Positions 45,799-54,838 of a stretch of DNA of 64,000 nt are shown here, piece by piece. Below the pieces are notes generated by a model that saw nothing but the letters and a program-made list of their open reading frames with translations, had not been told where the DNA came from and did no database searches. Source of the DNA: Myxococcales bacterium (GTDB taxonomy: Bacteria > Myxococcota_A > Polyangia > Haliangiales > Haliangiaceae); the NCBI GenBank assembly GCA_016707895.1, contig JADJGV010000009.1:248001-312000 (forward strand), written 5' to 3'. Position 1 is the first letter of the stretch. Each line of letters starts with the position of its first letter. The translations under genes were made by a program, and so were the position numbers.

Positions 45799-47139
45799 CT
45801 ACGCGGCCGGGCGTTCGGCCCGCGGCGCCGCCACCGCGGCGGACACGACGGCCTGCGACGTGACGGCGACCGGCTCGAGCATCGGCCGCGCCGGCACCGC
45901 GTCGTCGGCGACCTCGTCGTCGTCGTCGCGCTTGCCGGACGGATCGGGCTCGTCCTCGTGGTGGTGGCGGGTCTCCCAGCTCCCCGAGTCCAGCGTGAAC
46001 AGCGCCAGCGGCGTCATGATCGCGTAGATGACCGGCAGCACCAGCGCGATCGACACGAACCACAGCGGGTGGACGCGCTCGATCGGCAGCTTGCGCGCCT
46101 TCCACCAGTAGCCCAGGCCGATGATCGCGCAGACGATCACCTGGCGCATCAAGATCGACCACAGCTGGCCCTTGGCGATCGCGGTCATCAGCAGCGCCGG
46201 GTAGGCCAAGAGCATCGCGAACAGCGAGAAGTAGTGGACGGCGATCACCGGGTTCAGCCGCCACACGTGCGACAGCGCGCCGACGTAGTCGACGATGTTC
46301 GACCGGCGCCAGCGCAGCTGCTGCGAGAAGTAGTCCTCGAGGCGGGTCGGCGCGGCGGTCCAGCACACCGCCTTGAGCGTCATCGTGGTCAGGTAGCCGG
46401 CCTTGACGATCTGCCGGGTCAGGAAGCGATCCTCGCCGTACTTGATCGGCACGCCGCAGATCTCGCGGTGCTCGAGGATCGGGTGCAGCTCGACCAGCAC
46501 GTCCCGGCGGTAGGCGGTGAGGCAGCCCGAGAGGCACATCACCCGGCGGAACGCCCACTCCAGGTTCTTGAGGAAGTGGTACGAGAAGAAGTACTTGATC
46601 GTCTGCATCCGGGTGAGCCAGTTGTCACCCTTGTTGCGGACGTCGACCCAGCCGCCGACCGCGGCGATGTCGGGCCGGACGAAGCGCGCCACCAGCTCGC
46701 GCACCGCCTGGGCATCGACCATCACGTCGGAGTCGACCGAGACGATGATCTCCGACCGCGACGCCATGACCGCGCGGTTGATCGAGCGGCGCTTGCCGAG
46801 GTTGTGCTTGTTGCGCAGCACGGTCAGGCGGCCGCCGCTGGTCGCGGCCACCGCGCTGGCGTGGTCGAAGCTATCGTCGCTCGAGCAGTCGTCGACGACG
46901 ACGATGTCGAGCTTGCCGGCCGGGTAGTCGAGCGCGAGCAGGCTGGTCAGCGTGCGGCGGATCTCGGCGCCCTCGTTGTACATGGGCACCACCACCGTCA
47001 CCGTCGGCTGGAAGCCGTAGTCGGCCTCGTCGAACGCCTTCTTCTTGAGGATCCGCAGCGCGACGCCGGCGACGAACCGGTTGAAGAACAGCACGGCGCC
47101 CAGCGCCTGCAGCAGGATGGCCAGCGCGTTGTTCAGCAC
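45799..47139 (-). CDS. Processive family-2 glycosyltransferase
   Basis: A 446-residue GT2 from a GTG start. Donor-binding VVVPMYNEGAEIRRTL, VVVDDCSSDDSFDHA, DSDVMV (D-x-D), acceptor motif GEDRFLTRQIV and the Q-x-x-R-W motif QQLRWRRSN (here Q-Q-L-R-W) are typical of hyaluronan, chitin and cellulose-type synthases. An N-terminal helix (ALAILLQALGAVLFFNRFV) and three or four C-terminal helices (for example IVCAIIGLGYWWKA) form the membrane pore. It makes an extracellular polysaccharide, product unknown. The start overlaps the upstream PDZ-gene stop by 7 nt. Confidence 0.85.
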   Translation of the reverse strand: MLNNALAILLQALGAVLFFNRFVAGVALRILKKKAFDEADYGFQPTVTVVVPMYNEGAEIRRTLTSLLALDYPAGKLDIVVVDDCSSDDSFDHASAVAATSGGRLTVLRNKHNLGKRRSINRAVMASRSEIIVSVDSDVMVDAQAVRELVARFVRPDIAAVGGWVDVRNKGDNWLTRMQTIKYFFSYHFLKNLEWAFRRVMCLSGCLTAYRRDVLVELHPILEHREICGVPIKYGEDRFLTRQIVKAGYLTTMTLKAVCWTAAPTRLEDYFSQQLRWRRSNIVDYVGALSHVWRLNPVIAVHYFSLFAMLLAYPALLMTAIAKGQLWSILMRQVIVCAIIGLGYWWKARKLPIERVHPLWFVSIALVLPVIYAIMTPLALFTLDSGSWETRHHHEDEPDPSGKRDDDDEVADDAVPARPMLEPVAVTSQAVVSAAVAAPRAERPAA

Positions 47140-49232
47140 CCGGCACCCCCCACCGCTCCGATCGCCGCGATCGCCACCGGGCCGCTGCCCGGCGGGACCA
47201 CCAGGCGCTTGCGCACCACGTCGACGGTCGAGGTGTCGGCGCCGCGCTGGACGGTGATCGACACCGTCGAGCCGGCCGAGCCGCGCAGGCGCGCGATGAT
47301 GTCGTCCATGGCGGCGGCCGCGACGTCGGTGCCGTCGACCTCGGCGATCACGTCGCCCGGCGCCAGCTTGCCCTCGGCCGGGCTGCCCGGCAGCACGCTC
47401 TGCACGACCGCGCCCTTGGCGGCCGGGCCGACCACGACGCCGACGCCGTCGACCACGCCGGCGCCGTCGGAGGGCCGCAGCTCGAGCTCGACCGGCCGGG
47501 CGTCGGCGGCGGCCACCGCGCCGGCGTAGGCGGTGCCGAAGCCGGCCTTGATCGCGACGATCGCGATCGGTCCGGCGGCGACGTCGGCGATGATCCAGCG
47601 GCCCTTGGCGTCGGAGAACGTCGTACGTCCGCCGATCGTGACCTGGGCGCCGCCGATGGGCTGGGCGCCGGCCTTGACCACGCCGCGCACCGGCACCGGC
47701 GCGGCCAGCGCCACGGTCAGCGCGCGGGTCTCGCCGTCGGCGATGGCCACCCGCGGCACCCGGGTCGCGCCGGCGCCGACGGTGGCGACGGTGAGGTCGT
47801 AGACGCCGGGCTCGAGGCGGCTCAGCGTGAGCTGGCCGCCGACGCCGCGGAAGCGCGCCTCGGCCGGGGCCCGCGGCGCCTGCTCGCCGGCGGGCAGGAA
47901 GCTGTCGATCACCGCGGTGACCTCGCCGCGCTGATCGGGCACGGTCAGCTGCAGCGTCCCGAAGCGGCGCATGACGAAGGTCTCATCGCCGTTCCACGCG
48001 GCGATGACGCGATCGACCTGGCCGTCGGAGTGGCGGACCTTGACGGTGTAGGCCTGGCCGCCGGGCGCGCCGACCTCGAAGGTCCCGTCGCTGCCGGTGG
48101 TGGTGTCGTAGATCGAGTTGGCGGCCAGCCGCACCTTGGCGCCGATGACCGGGGTGCCGTCGTCGGTGATGACCTTGCCGCGCAGCGCGATCGGCGCCGC
48201 CAGCGTCAGCACCAGGCCGTCGATGGTGGCGCCGCCGGCGCGGGGCTCCGCGACCGCCGGCGACAGGTCGCCGTTCTTGCGGGCCTCGATGCGGACGATG
48301 CCGGCCGGGGTGCGCGCGGTGAAGCTGCCGTCGTCGGCGCTGTCGAACTGCTGCTTCTCGACCGGCCCGCCGACCGCGAGGATCGTCGCGGTGAGCACCT
48401 TGGCGCCGCCGACCGGCTGGCCGTCGCCGTCGACGACCCGGCCCTTGAGCGTCACCGGATCGGCCAGCGTGATGGCGACCTCGACGGTGTCGCCGGGCGC
48501 GACCGCCGCCAGCGTGACCACGCCCTGGGCCAGGCCCTGGGCGCCGCGGACCTTGAGGTTGCCGGGCACGGCGGTCAGCTCGAACCGGCCGCCGCCGTCG
48601 GCGACCGCCGACATGCCCAGCGCCGCCTCGAGCAGGCCGCGATCGGCGGCGTCGACCTCGATCGACACGTTGGCGCCAGGCGCCGCGGCCCCGCGCGCGT
48701 CGACCACCTTGCCCTTGATGGCGGCGGTCGGGTGGATCTCCAGGTCGCGCACCACGTCGGCCGCGGGCTCGATCGCCTCGGGGTACCCGACAGCTTTTTC
48801 GCTGCGGGCGTGCACTTTCCAACGGATCCCCGAGGCGATCTTGATCGTGTAGCGACCCGAACCATCGGAGATCGCAGTGTTCTCGCCCAGGTCGCTCATG
48901 AAGGCGACCTCGGCATCAGCAACTGGCGTGCCGCCCGGGGCCAGCCGCACGGTGCCCGTGACCGTCACCGGCGGGCCGCCCTTCTTCATGCGCAGCCCGA
49001 GCGACGCCGGCAGATCCGCGGGCAGCGCGAAGCGCCCCGGTCCTTGCCCAGCGGTCTGCTGCGCCCACGAATCCGCGGTGCCTGCCGCGCTGCCCGACTT
49101 CACGCTCGGCTTGTGGCCGCTGCCGCCGCGGGTGATCGCGATGATCGCTCCGACCGCGAGGACCGCGGCAGCGACGGCGACGAGGAGGCGGGCCCTGCGT
49201 GGATGGGGTGCCAAGGGACGACTCGGAGACAA
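47133..49232 (-). CDS. Carboxypeptidase-regulatory-like repeat protein with C-terminal PDZ
   Basis: A 699-residue protein from a TTG start with an N-terminal membrane anchor (LLVAVAAAVLAVGAIIAITR). Six to seven CarboxypepD_reg-like beta-sandwich repeats follow (VTVTGTVRLAPGGTPVADAEV, VTLKGRVVDGDGQPVGGAKV, IALRGKVITDDGTPVIGAKV). Residues about 600-680 are a PDZ domain (AVVQSVLPGSPAEGKLAPGDVI, EVDGTDVAAAAMDD). A role as envelope scaffold or protein-interaction hub is likely. It is co-transcribed with the glycosyltransferase, so it may tether polysaccharide machinery. The tail Cys is odd for a non-lipoprotein. Confidence 0.75.
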   Translation of the reverse strand: MSPSRPLAPHPRRARLLVAVAAAVLAVGAIIAITRGGSGHKPSVKSGSAAGTADSWAQQTAGQGPGRFALPADLPASLGLRMKKGGPPVTVTGTVRLAPGGTPVADAEVAFMSDLGENTAISDGSGRYTIKIASGIRWKVHARSEKAVGYPEAIEPAADVVRDLEIHPTAAIKGKVVDARGAAAPGANVSIEVDAADRGLLEAALGMSAVADGGGRFELTAVPGNLKVRGAQGLAQGVVTLAAVAPGDTVEVAITLADPVTLKGRVVDGDGQPVGGAKVLTATILAVGGPVEKQQFDSADDGSFTARTPAGIVRIEARKNGDLSPAVAEPRAGGATIDGLVLTLAAPIALRGKVITDDGTPVIGAKVRLAANSIYDTTTGSDGTFEVGAPGGQAYTVKVRHSDGQVDRVIAAWNGDETFVMRRFGTLQLTVPDQRGEVTAVIDSFLPAGEQAPRAPAEARFRGVGGQLTLSRLEPGVYDLTVATVGAGATRVPRVAIADGETRALTVALAAPVPVRGVVKAGAQPIGGAQVTIGGRTTFSDAKGRWIIADVAAGPIAIVAIKAGFGTAYAGAVAAADARPVELELRPSDGAGVVDGVGVVVGPAAKGAVVQSVLPGSPAEGKLAPGDVIAEVDGTDVAAAAMDDIIARLRGSAGSTVSITVQRGADTSTVDVVRKRLVVPPGSGPVAIAAIGAVGGAGC

Positions 49233-49279
49233 GCTAGGGGCGGCTGTGGGCGGGCCGCGTCAAACGCAATGTTCGCAAG

Positions 49280-49309
49280 CTATTACGAGCCGCCCGGGAG
49301 TACAAGCAA
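49280..49309 (-). promoter_or_regulatory. Predicted promoter of the PDZ/glycosyltransferase operon
   Basis: On the minus strand, -35 TTGCTT (49309-49304), 18-bp spacer, -10 TAATAG (49285-49280), the only AT-rich element in this intergenic region. It lies about 48 bp before the TTG start. Consensus match only. Confidence 0.4.
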
Positions 49310-49392
49310 ACGTTGACAGCAACGAGGCGCGGGCGTGACGGGGGTACGCCAGCGTCCATAACTCACCGGCAACCGCTTGAACTGGCGGCGGT

Positions 49393-50673
49393 TCAGGTGC
49401 CCGAGCGAGACCGCTGGCGGGCCTGGACCTCGGGGGATTCAGCCACCGCCATGCCAATAAGACGCAGGCCCTCGCGGAAATGGCTCAGGCCCAGGCGGGT
49501 CAGCTCGGGGCTGGCCTCGCCGACGTCGGGGTAGCCGCGGCCCGCGGCGTCGGGCTGGGCCTTGCCCCAGTTGGCGAAGAGCCGACCCCAGTCGCTGGTC
49601 AGCACCTCCTTGATCCGCTTCTCGCCGGTGAACGGGTACCAGTACAGATCGTGGTAGGCGACCGACGCGACGTACGCCCACGGCGCCAGCCAGGTCTTCA
49701 GCGACCACTCGATCGGCTTCTTCAGCGGCCCCCAGTAGATCTTGTGCTGCATGTTCGAGGCGAACGTCATCTTCTTGAACGGCCCCTCGAAGTGCCAGCT
49801 CTCGCGGGTGGCGTCGAGGTCGCCGACCAGCTCGATGTCCTTCACGTCCCCGCAGCCCAGCCCGCGCTCGTGGGCCAGCCGGATGAACTTGCAGTCGACC
49901 AGCGGGTCGAAGCCCATCAGCTTGGCGGCCACCGCGTCGATCGCCACCTGATCGGCCGACGCCAGGATCACGTTCTTGACGTACGGCATCATGCAGCGCG
50001 GCCCGGGGCCGTCGCCGGCGAAGGTGCCGTCCATCACCGCGAACACGCCCTTGTGGATCTTCTGCTGGATCATCAGCAGGTCGACCAAGGTCTCGTGGAT
50101 GACCGGGTGGGTCCAGTGCCGGTGCTCGTTGAGCAGGCCGCCGAACGCGTTCTTCATCGCGCCGGTGGTGGTGGTGAAGACGTGGGTCTTCACCGTCGGC
50201 AGGTGGATGATGTTCTCGCCGATGAACCGCTTCGGGATCGAGAAGCCCTTGGGGTAGACGTCGTTGAGGCAGAGGAAGTCCTTGGCCAGATCGCCGACCG
50301 CGTCGCGGACGTTGATCCACTCCTCGCCCTCGTAGAGGTGGACGTTGCGCAGGCCGTGGGCCTGGACCACGTCGATCTGCTTGTTCTCGCGCTCGCCGAG
50401 GTGGGCGTCGATGACGACCGTGCGGTTGTGGCAGGCGTGGATCAGGTCGGGCGAATAGCCGTCCTGCTTCATCGCCCGGATCACGCCCTCGAGCTGCCAC
50501 GGCGTCGTCGACGACGCCGGGTAGAAGAAGTGCCAGGAGATGTTCACCTTGAGCGCGGTGTCCGCGTCCTTGGCGATGACGTCCTGGTAGCCGGCCAGGT
50601 TCATCGCGCGGTGGTAGTCGGCGAGCACCGTGGCGGGCGTCGTGCGGAGGATGGCGACCTTGGCCTTGGCCAT
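49393..50673 (-). CDS. DUF362 family protein
   Basis: A 426-residue soluble protein with DUF362 patterns: DADTALKVNISWHFFYPASS, HLPTVKTHVFTTTTGAMKNAF (conserved K-T-H and T-x-x-M-K-N), FAVMDGTFAGDGPGPR and ASADQVAIDAVAAKLMGFDP. It lacks a C-terminal ferredoxin domain, so it is a DUF362-only version. Members have been linked to iron-sulfur or redox handling, with no proven reaction. The ATG at 50673 follows an operon-free 50-bp gap from an SDR gene on the same strand. Co-expression with that SDR is possible. Confidence 0.8.
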   Translation of the reverse strand: MAKAKVAILRTTPATVLADYHRAMNLAGYQDVIAKDADTALKVNISWHFFYPASSTTPWQLEGVIRAMKQDGYSPDLIHACHNRTVVIDAHLGERENKQIDVVQAHGLRNVHLYEGEEWINVRDAVGDLAKDFLCLNDVYPKGFSIPKRFIGENIIHLPTVKTHVFTTTTGAMKNAFGGLLNEHRHWTHPVIHETLVDLLMIQQKIHKGVFAVMDGTFAGDGPGPRCMMPYVKNVILASADQVAIDAVAAKLMGFDPLVDCKFIRLAHERGLGCGDVKDIELVGDLDATRESWHFEGPFKKMTFASNMQHKIYWGPLKKPIEWSLKTWLAPWAYVASVAYHDLYWYPFTGEKRIKEVLTSDWGRLFANWGKAQPDAAGRGYPDVGEASPELTRLGLSHFREGLRLIGMAVAESPEVQARQRSRSGT

Positions 50674-50723
50674 GGCCCCCTGTACCACGGCGCGGCGGGG
50701 CGGACGAGACGTCGGCGGCCGCG

Positions 50724-51551
50724 TCAGACCTTGCCGAAGACGCCGCGCTTCACCAGGAAGCCGAGCCCCTGGTAGAAGCCCTGGCCGAGCATGCGCTTGG
50801 CCCGCCAGGCGATCTTGCCGTCGAGCTGGGGGATCACGTAGAGCTGGCGGGCGAGCAGGCCGTCGATCGCGTGGACCGCGATCTCCTCGGCGCTCCACTT
50901 CGACTCGGTGACCAGGCGATCGGTCTTCTTGCCGGTGTCGGCGCCGAACGCCTGGGCCCGGGTGTGGATGTTGGTGCGGAAGAACGTCGGGCACAGCGCG
51001 GTGACGTGGATCCGCGCCGGCGCCAGCTCGGTGTACAGCGTCTCCGACAGCGCGATCACGCCGGCCTTGGTGACGTTGTAGGGCGCCATCGTCGGCGCGG
51101 TCGCGATGCCGGCGCTCGACGCGACGTTGAGGATGTAGCCGCCGTTCGGGTTCCGGCGCAGCCGCGGCACGAAGTGGTGGCAGCCGAAGATCACGCCCGA
51201 CAGGTTGATGTCGAGCTGCAGCTTCCACGCGCTGAGCGGGATCTCGGCGAACGCGCCGACCACCGCGATGCCGGCGTTGTTGACCAGCACGTCGGTGCCG
51301 CCCCACAGCTGATCGGCGCGCACCGCCGCGGCCTCGACCTGCGCGGCGTCGGTGACGTCGACCTGGAGCGCGTGGGCCTCGGCGCCGCGGGCGGTCACGA
51401 GCGCGGCGGTCTCCTCGGCCAGCGCCAGGTCGAGATCGGTGACCAGCACCCGGGCGCCGCGGGCGGCGAGCTCGAGCGACACCGCGCGGCCGAAGCCGCT
51501 GCCTGCGCCGGTGACGACGGCGCGCGCACGTTCAGGGAGCTGCTTCGACAT
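50724..51551 (-). CDS. SDR family oxidoreductase
   Basis: A 275-residue short-chain dehydrogenase with VVTGAGSGFGRAVSLELA (nucleotide fold), VLVNNAGIAV (NNAG), catalytic Ser in ILNVASSAGIATAPT and Tyr-x3-Lys in APYNVTKAGVIAL. The C-terminal extension (KIAWRAKRMLGQGFYQGL) is typical of SDRs acting on acyl or lipid substrates near membranes. Coenzyme preference may be NAD because Asp follows the second strand (VTDLDLAL). Substrate unknown. It lies 42 bp downstream of lysR on the same strand. Confidence 0.8.
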   Translation of the reverse strand: MSKQLPERARAVVTGAGSGFGRAVSLELAARGARVLVTDLDLALAEETAALVTARGAEAHALQVDVTDAAQVEAAAVRADQLWGGTDVLVNNAGIAVVGAFAEIPLSAWKLQLDINLSGVIFGCHHFVPRLRRNPNGGYILNVASSAGIATAPTMAPYNVTKAGVIALSETLYTELAPARIHVTALCPTFFRTNIHTRAQAFGADTGKKTDRLVTESKWSAEEIAVHAIDGLLARQLYVIPQLDGKIAWRAKRMLGQGFYQGLGFLVKRGVFGKV

Positions 51552-51593
51552 GGCCCGCGAGCATACGCGCCGGGCGCGCGGCGGGGGCGACCG

Positions 51594-52472
51594 TCACGCC
51601 GCCCGACGCGGCTTCAGCCGGGCCCGCAGCTCGCGCTCGAGCAGCCGGGCCACCTCGGCGTGGAGCCGGCCGTAGTAGCGCTGGGGCCGCTGGTACAGGA
51701 ACACCGGCCGGGTCACCGCGGCGAAGCGGGGATCGATCCGCACCGCGGCGCCGGCGGGGATGGTGTGGCGGGCCTTGACCGCGCGGCCCAGGCCGACCGC
51801 GACGCCCAAGAGGATGCCGGCCTCGTCGTCGAGGAAGCTGCGCTGCCAGCGGCGCGGGCGGAGCTTGGCCGGCTGGTGGGCGAAGAACCACTCGGTGGCG
51901 CGGTCGGCGGGGCTGGTGTCGAGGAAGACGTCGGGGCGGGTCGGCCCCTTGGCGCGCTCGACGACGACGTACTCCTCGACGCCGACCTCGGCCCGGGCCA
52001 GCTGGTCGTGGCCGGGCTCGTCGTACGACACCGCGAAGTCGGCGGCGCCGCGGGCCACGGTGGCGGCGCGGTCGTCGTCGTCGACGTGGTGCAGGTCGAG
52101 CTGCACCGCCGGGTGGGCCAAGAGGAACGGCGCCAGCGCCGGCACGATCACGTCGGGCACCACCGACGACATGCCGCAGATGCGGATCGTGCCGCGGTGC
52201 TCGCCGTGGCGCGGCGCCAGCTCGGCCAGCAGCTCGTCCTCGAGCGCGCGCTGGGCCTGGACGAAGCCGAGCAGCCGGCGCCCGGCCTCGGTCAGCGTCA
52301 GCTGGCGTGGCCCGCGCACCACCAGCGCGGTGGCCAGCCGCTCCTCGAGGCCGGCGATCCGCCGCGACAGCGCGGGCTGGGTCAGGTGCAGCTCGCGGGC
52401 GGCGCGGGTGAAGCTGCCGGTCCGCACCACCGCGGCGAACGCGGCCAGCTGGTCTTGCGACAGCGGGTCCAT
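51594..52472 (-). CDS. LysR-type transcriptional regulator
   Basis: A 292-residue LysR protein. The N-terminal helix-turn-helix is AFAAVVRTGSFTRAARELHL, TQPALSRRIAGLEERLATAL. A periplasmic-binding-like effector domain follows (about 90-290; GTIRICGMSSVVPDVIVPAL, AVQLDLHHVDDDDRAA). Its effector is not evident. It is divergent from an EamA-like membrane gene across 92 bp that hold a candidate operator, so a transporter regulator is likely. Confidence 0.9.
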   Translation of the reverse strand: MDPLSQDQLAAFAAVVRTGSFTRAARELHLTQPALSRRIAGLEERLATALVVRGPRQLTLTEAGRRLLGFVQAQRALEDELLAELAPRHGEHRGTIRICGMSSVVPDVIVPALAPFLLAHPAVQLDLHHVDDDDRAATVARGAADFAVSYDEPGHDQLARAEVGVEEYVVVERAKGPTRPDVFLDTSPADRATEWFFAHQPAKLRPRRWQRSFLDDEAGILLGVAVGLGRAVKARHTIPAGAAVRIDPRFAAVTRPVFLYQRPQRYYGRLHAEVARLLERELRARLKPRRAA

Positions 52473-52488
52473 CGCCCCGAGGCTACCT

Positions 52489-52509
52489 CATGCATGCGTT
52501 TGGTGCATG
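52489..52509. promoter_or_regulatory. Candidate LysR operator
   Basis: CATGCA-N9-TGCATG dyad containing a T-N11-A core (52495 to 52507). It lies in the 92-bp gap between lysR and the EamA-like gene, as expected for a LysR site. Not checked against other targets. Confidence 0.45.
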
Positions 52510-52564
52510 GATCGATGCCGAACATGCAATGGACGCATCGACGGCGGATCGCTAGGGTGGGCCC

Positions 52565-52990
52565 ATGTTCGCGCTGGTCGTCCCCCTGGTCCTGATCATC
52601 GGCGGCGGCGTCGCCTACCACCTGGCGATCCGCGCCTCGAGCGGCGCCACGCCGTGGGCGGTGCTGACTCCGGCCTACGGCCTGGCGTTCCTGGTGTGCG
52701 CGCTCCTGTGGCTGCGCGGCAAGCAGCCGGTGGCGATGCCGCCCCGCGGCGCGCTGGCGGTGGCCGGCGTGCTGGCGCTGTCGCTGGTGGCGATCGAGGG
52801 CGGCTACTTCCTGGCCTACCGGTCGGGCTGGGCGATGAGCAACGCCGCGGCGCTCACCAACACCGCGGTGGTCGCGGCCCTCGCGGTGGTCGGCGTGCTG
52901 GTGCTGGGCGAGTCGTTGAACCAGACCCGCGCGATTGGTCTGGTCATCGCAGCGCTCGGCGTGTGGCTGACCATCGGCAAGGGCCACTGA
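52565..52990 (+). CDS. Small EamA-like four-helix membrane protein
   Basis: A 141-residue protein with four hydrophobic helices (FALVVPLVLIIGGGVAYHLA, GLAFLVCALLWLRG, VAGVLALSLVAIEGGYFLA, and one at the end). It resembles half of an EamA/DMT transporter (members of 280-300 aa have two such repeats; small multidrug types have one). The C-terminal LGESLNQTRAIGLVIAALGVWL is the usual DMT repeat end. It is divergent from lysR, so probably its target. Substrate unknown. A dimer is likely for function. Confidence 0.75.
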   Translation: MFALVVPLVLIIGGGVAYHLAIRASSGATPWAVLTPAYGLAFLVCALLWLRGKQPVAMPPRGALAVAGVLALSLVAIEGGYFLAYRSGWAMSNAAALTNTAVVAALAVVGVLVLGESLNQTRAIGLVIAALGVWLTIGKGH

Positions 52991-53167
52991 GCGGCCGACG
53001 AACGCAAGTTTCGACCAGCTCGGGCCGACCGGGCGGCGGGTGGCCGAGGTCGCCCCGATCCCCGCCGCATTCGCTGCACCGGGGCGCAGGGGATCCGCGG
53101 GCCGACGCAGATCGTGCGCGCAAGGCCCGCCGCGGCGTGGGCCGGCCGCTTGCAGTTGGAGGCAGGC

Positions 53168-54145
53168 ATGTCGGTAGCCCACATCCTGCGGGGGGCGGTG
53201 GCGTGCGCGATCCAGGCGCCGAGCTCGCACAACACCCAGCCGTGGCGGTTCCGGCGGCGCGGCGAGGTGCTCGAGCTGTGGCTCGATCGCGACCGCCACC
53301 TCGACGTGGTCGATCCCCTGAAGCGCCAGGCGCTGATGAGCTGCGGGTGCGCGCTGTACAACGCGCGGGTCGCGATCCGCGCCGAGGGCTGGACCGACAA
53401 GGTCGAGCTGTTCCCGCGCAGCGCCGACCCGGACCTGGTGGCCGAGCTGCGCCTGGGGCTGCCGCGGGCCGCGACCAACGACGACCTCGCGCTCTTGAGC
53501 GCGATCCCGCGCCGCCACACCAACCGCCGGCCGTTCCTCGATCGGCCGGTGTCGACCGAGGACGCCGCCGAGCTGATCCGTGCGGCCCGCGCCGAGCGGA
53601 CCCAGATGTTCCGGCTGTCGCCGCAGCGCAAGCAGGAGCTGGCCGAGCTGGTGGCCGAGTGCGATCGCCGCCGGTTCGCCGACCCCGCGTACCGCGCGCA
53701 GGTCGGCGAGTGGCTGGTGCCGGCCGGGCGGCTGCGCAAGGACGGCATCCCGTTCGCCGAGAAGGAGTTCGGCACGCCGGCCTGGTTCGGCGTGAAGCGG
53801 GCGCTGGCCCAGCCCGAGCTCGGCGCGCAGCTCGGCGCGATCGAGGAGGATCGGGTGATCGGCGCGCCGGTGGTGGCGGTGCTGTCGACCCAGGCCGACG
53901 AGGACATCGACTACGTCGACTGCGGCCAGGCGCTCGAGGCGGTGCTGCTGCGGGCGACGACGCTGGGGCTGGCCGCGGCGTTCGTCGATCAGCTGCTCGA
54001 GTACGAGGACCTGCTGGCGCGGGTGAAGGCGCTGACCGCCGCGGACCTGATGCCGCAGATGGCGCTGCGGCTGGGCTACGCGCCGCCGCTGGCGCGGGTC
54101 GCGCCGCGCCGCGACCTGCACGACGTGCTGGACGAGTCGGACTGA
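53168..54145 (+). CDS. Acg-family FMN-binding nitroreductase-like protein
   Basis: A 325-residue protein of the Acg type, a doubled nitroreductase fold. It has QAPSSHNTQPWRFRRRGE at the N-terminus (conserved H-N-T-Q-P-W flavin motif) and paired halves (IPRRHTNRRPFLDRPV, and GQALEAVLLRATTLGLAAAF in the second). Mycobacterial Acg sequesters FMN in hypoxia. GGAGG before the ATG at 53168 decides the start over an earlier ATG. The upstream 177 bp hold a weak hairpin (53057-53095) with a large loop that might end the EamA-like transcript. Confidence 0.8.
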   Translation: MSVAHILRGAVACAIQAPSSHNTQPWRFRRRGEVLELWLDRDRHLDVVDPLKRQALMSCGCALYNARVAIRAEGWTDKVELFPRSADPDLVAELRLGLPRAATNDDLALLSAIPRRHTNRRPFLDRPVSTEDAAELIRAARAERTQMFRLSPQRKQELAELVAECDRRRFADPAYRAQVGEWLVPAGRLRKDGIPFAEKEFGTPAWFGVKRALAQPELGAQLGAIEEDRVIGAPVVAVLSTQADEDIDYVDCGQALEAVLLRATTLGLAAAFVDQLLEYEDLLARVKALTAADLMPQMALRLGYAPPLARVAPRRDLHDVLDESD

Positions 54146-54277
54146 ACTTCAGGGGGCTCGGCGACGCGAGACGGGCCGCGTTCGAGCGCTGAGCGCGGCC
54201 GCTCACCCTGCGGCGGTGATGACGAATCGTGGGCCGGCGCGCTCGCCTCCGCGGCGCGGCTCACCGAAGATCGTTCC

Positions 54278-54838
54278 ATGCTGCACTCGGTGACCAACCC
54301 GGTGGCGGTGCCGGAGCTCGCGACCGCGCGGCTGCGGCTGCGCGGCCACCGGCGCGACGACCTCGACGCGTGCCTGGCGATGTGGAGCGACCCCGACGTC
54401 GCGCGCTACATCGGGGGCCAGCCGTCGCCGCGCGACGCGGTGTGGCTGCGGATCATGCAGTACGTCGGCCACTGGGCGCTGCGCGGCTTCGGCTACTGGC
54501 TGGTCGAGGAGCGCGCCTCGGGGCGGTTCGTCGGCGAGGTCGGCGTCGCCGACTTCATGCGCGAGCTCGATCCGCCGATCGACGGCGTGCCCGAGGCCGG
54601 CTGGGTGATCGTGCCGTGGGCCCAGGGCCGCGGCTACGCCAGCGAGGCGCTGACCGCGGTGCTGGGCTGGGCCGAGGCCAACCTCGGCGACCCCGAGATC
54701 GCCTGCCTGATCGATCCCGCGAACACGCCGTCGTTGCGGGTGGCCGCCAAGGCCGACTTCCGCGAGGTGGCGCGGACGGTGTGGCACGGCCACGACAGCG
54801 TCGTCCTGCGCCGGCCGGCGCGCGGCGGCGCGCCGTGA
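54278..54838 (+). CDS. GNAT family N-acetyltransferase (RimJ-like)
   Basis: A 186-residue acetyltransferase with LATARLRLRGHRRDDLDACL at the N-terminus, GYWLVEERASGRFVGEVG, and the CoA-binding motif GWVIVPWAQGRGYASEALT (R/Q-G-x-G/A). It is of the RimJ/RimL subtype by length and order. The acceptor substrate is unknown. The stop overlaps the following DoxX-like gene by 4 nt, so they are co-transcribed. Confidence 0.85.
   Translation: MLHSVTNPVAVPELATARLRLRGHRRDDLDACLAMWSDPDVARYIGGQPSPRDAVWLRIMQYVGHWALRGFGYWLVEERASGRFVGEVGVADFMRELDPPIDGVPEAGWVIVPWAQGRGYASEALTAVLGWAEANLGDPEIACLIDPANTPSLRVAAKADFREVARTVWHGHDSVVLRRPARGGAP

Noticed and set aside
53057..53095. Terminator after the EamA-like gene
   Set aside because: 7-bp arms around a loop of about 25 nt with no T-run are too weak to annotate separately.
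54160..54180. Third copy of the interspersed repeat
   Set aside because: Only a 10-bp match (GACGCGAGAC) and none of the core blocks or hairpin, so most likely chance.
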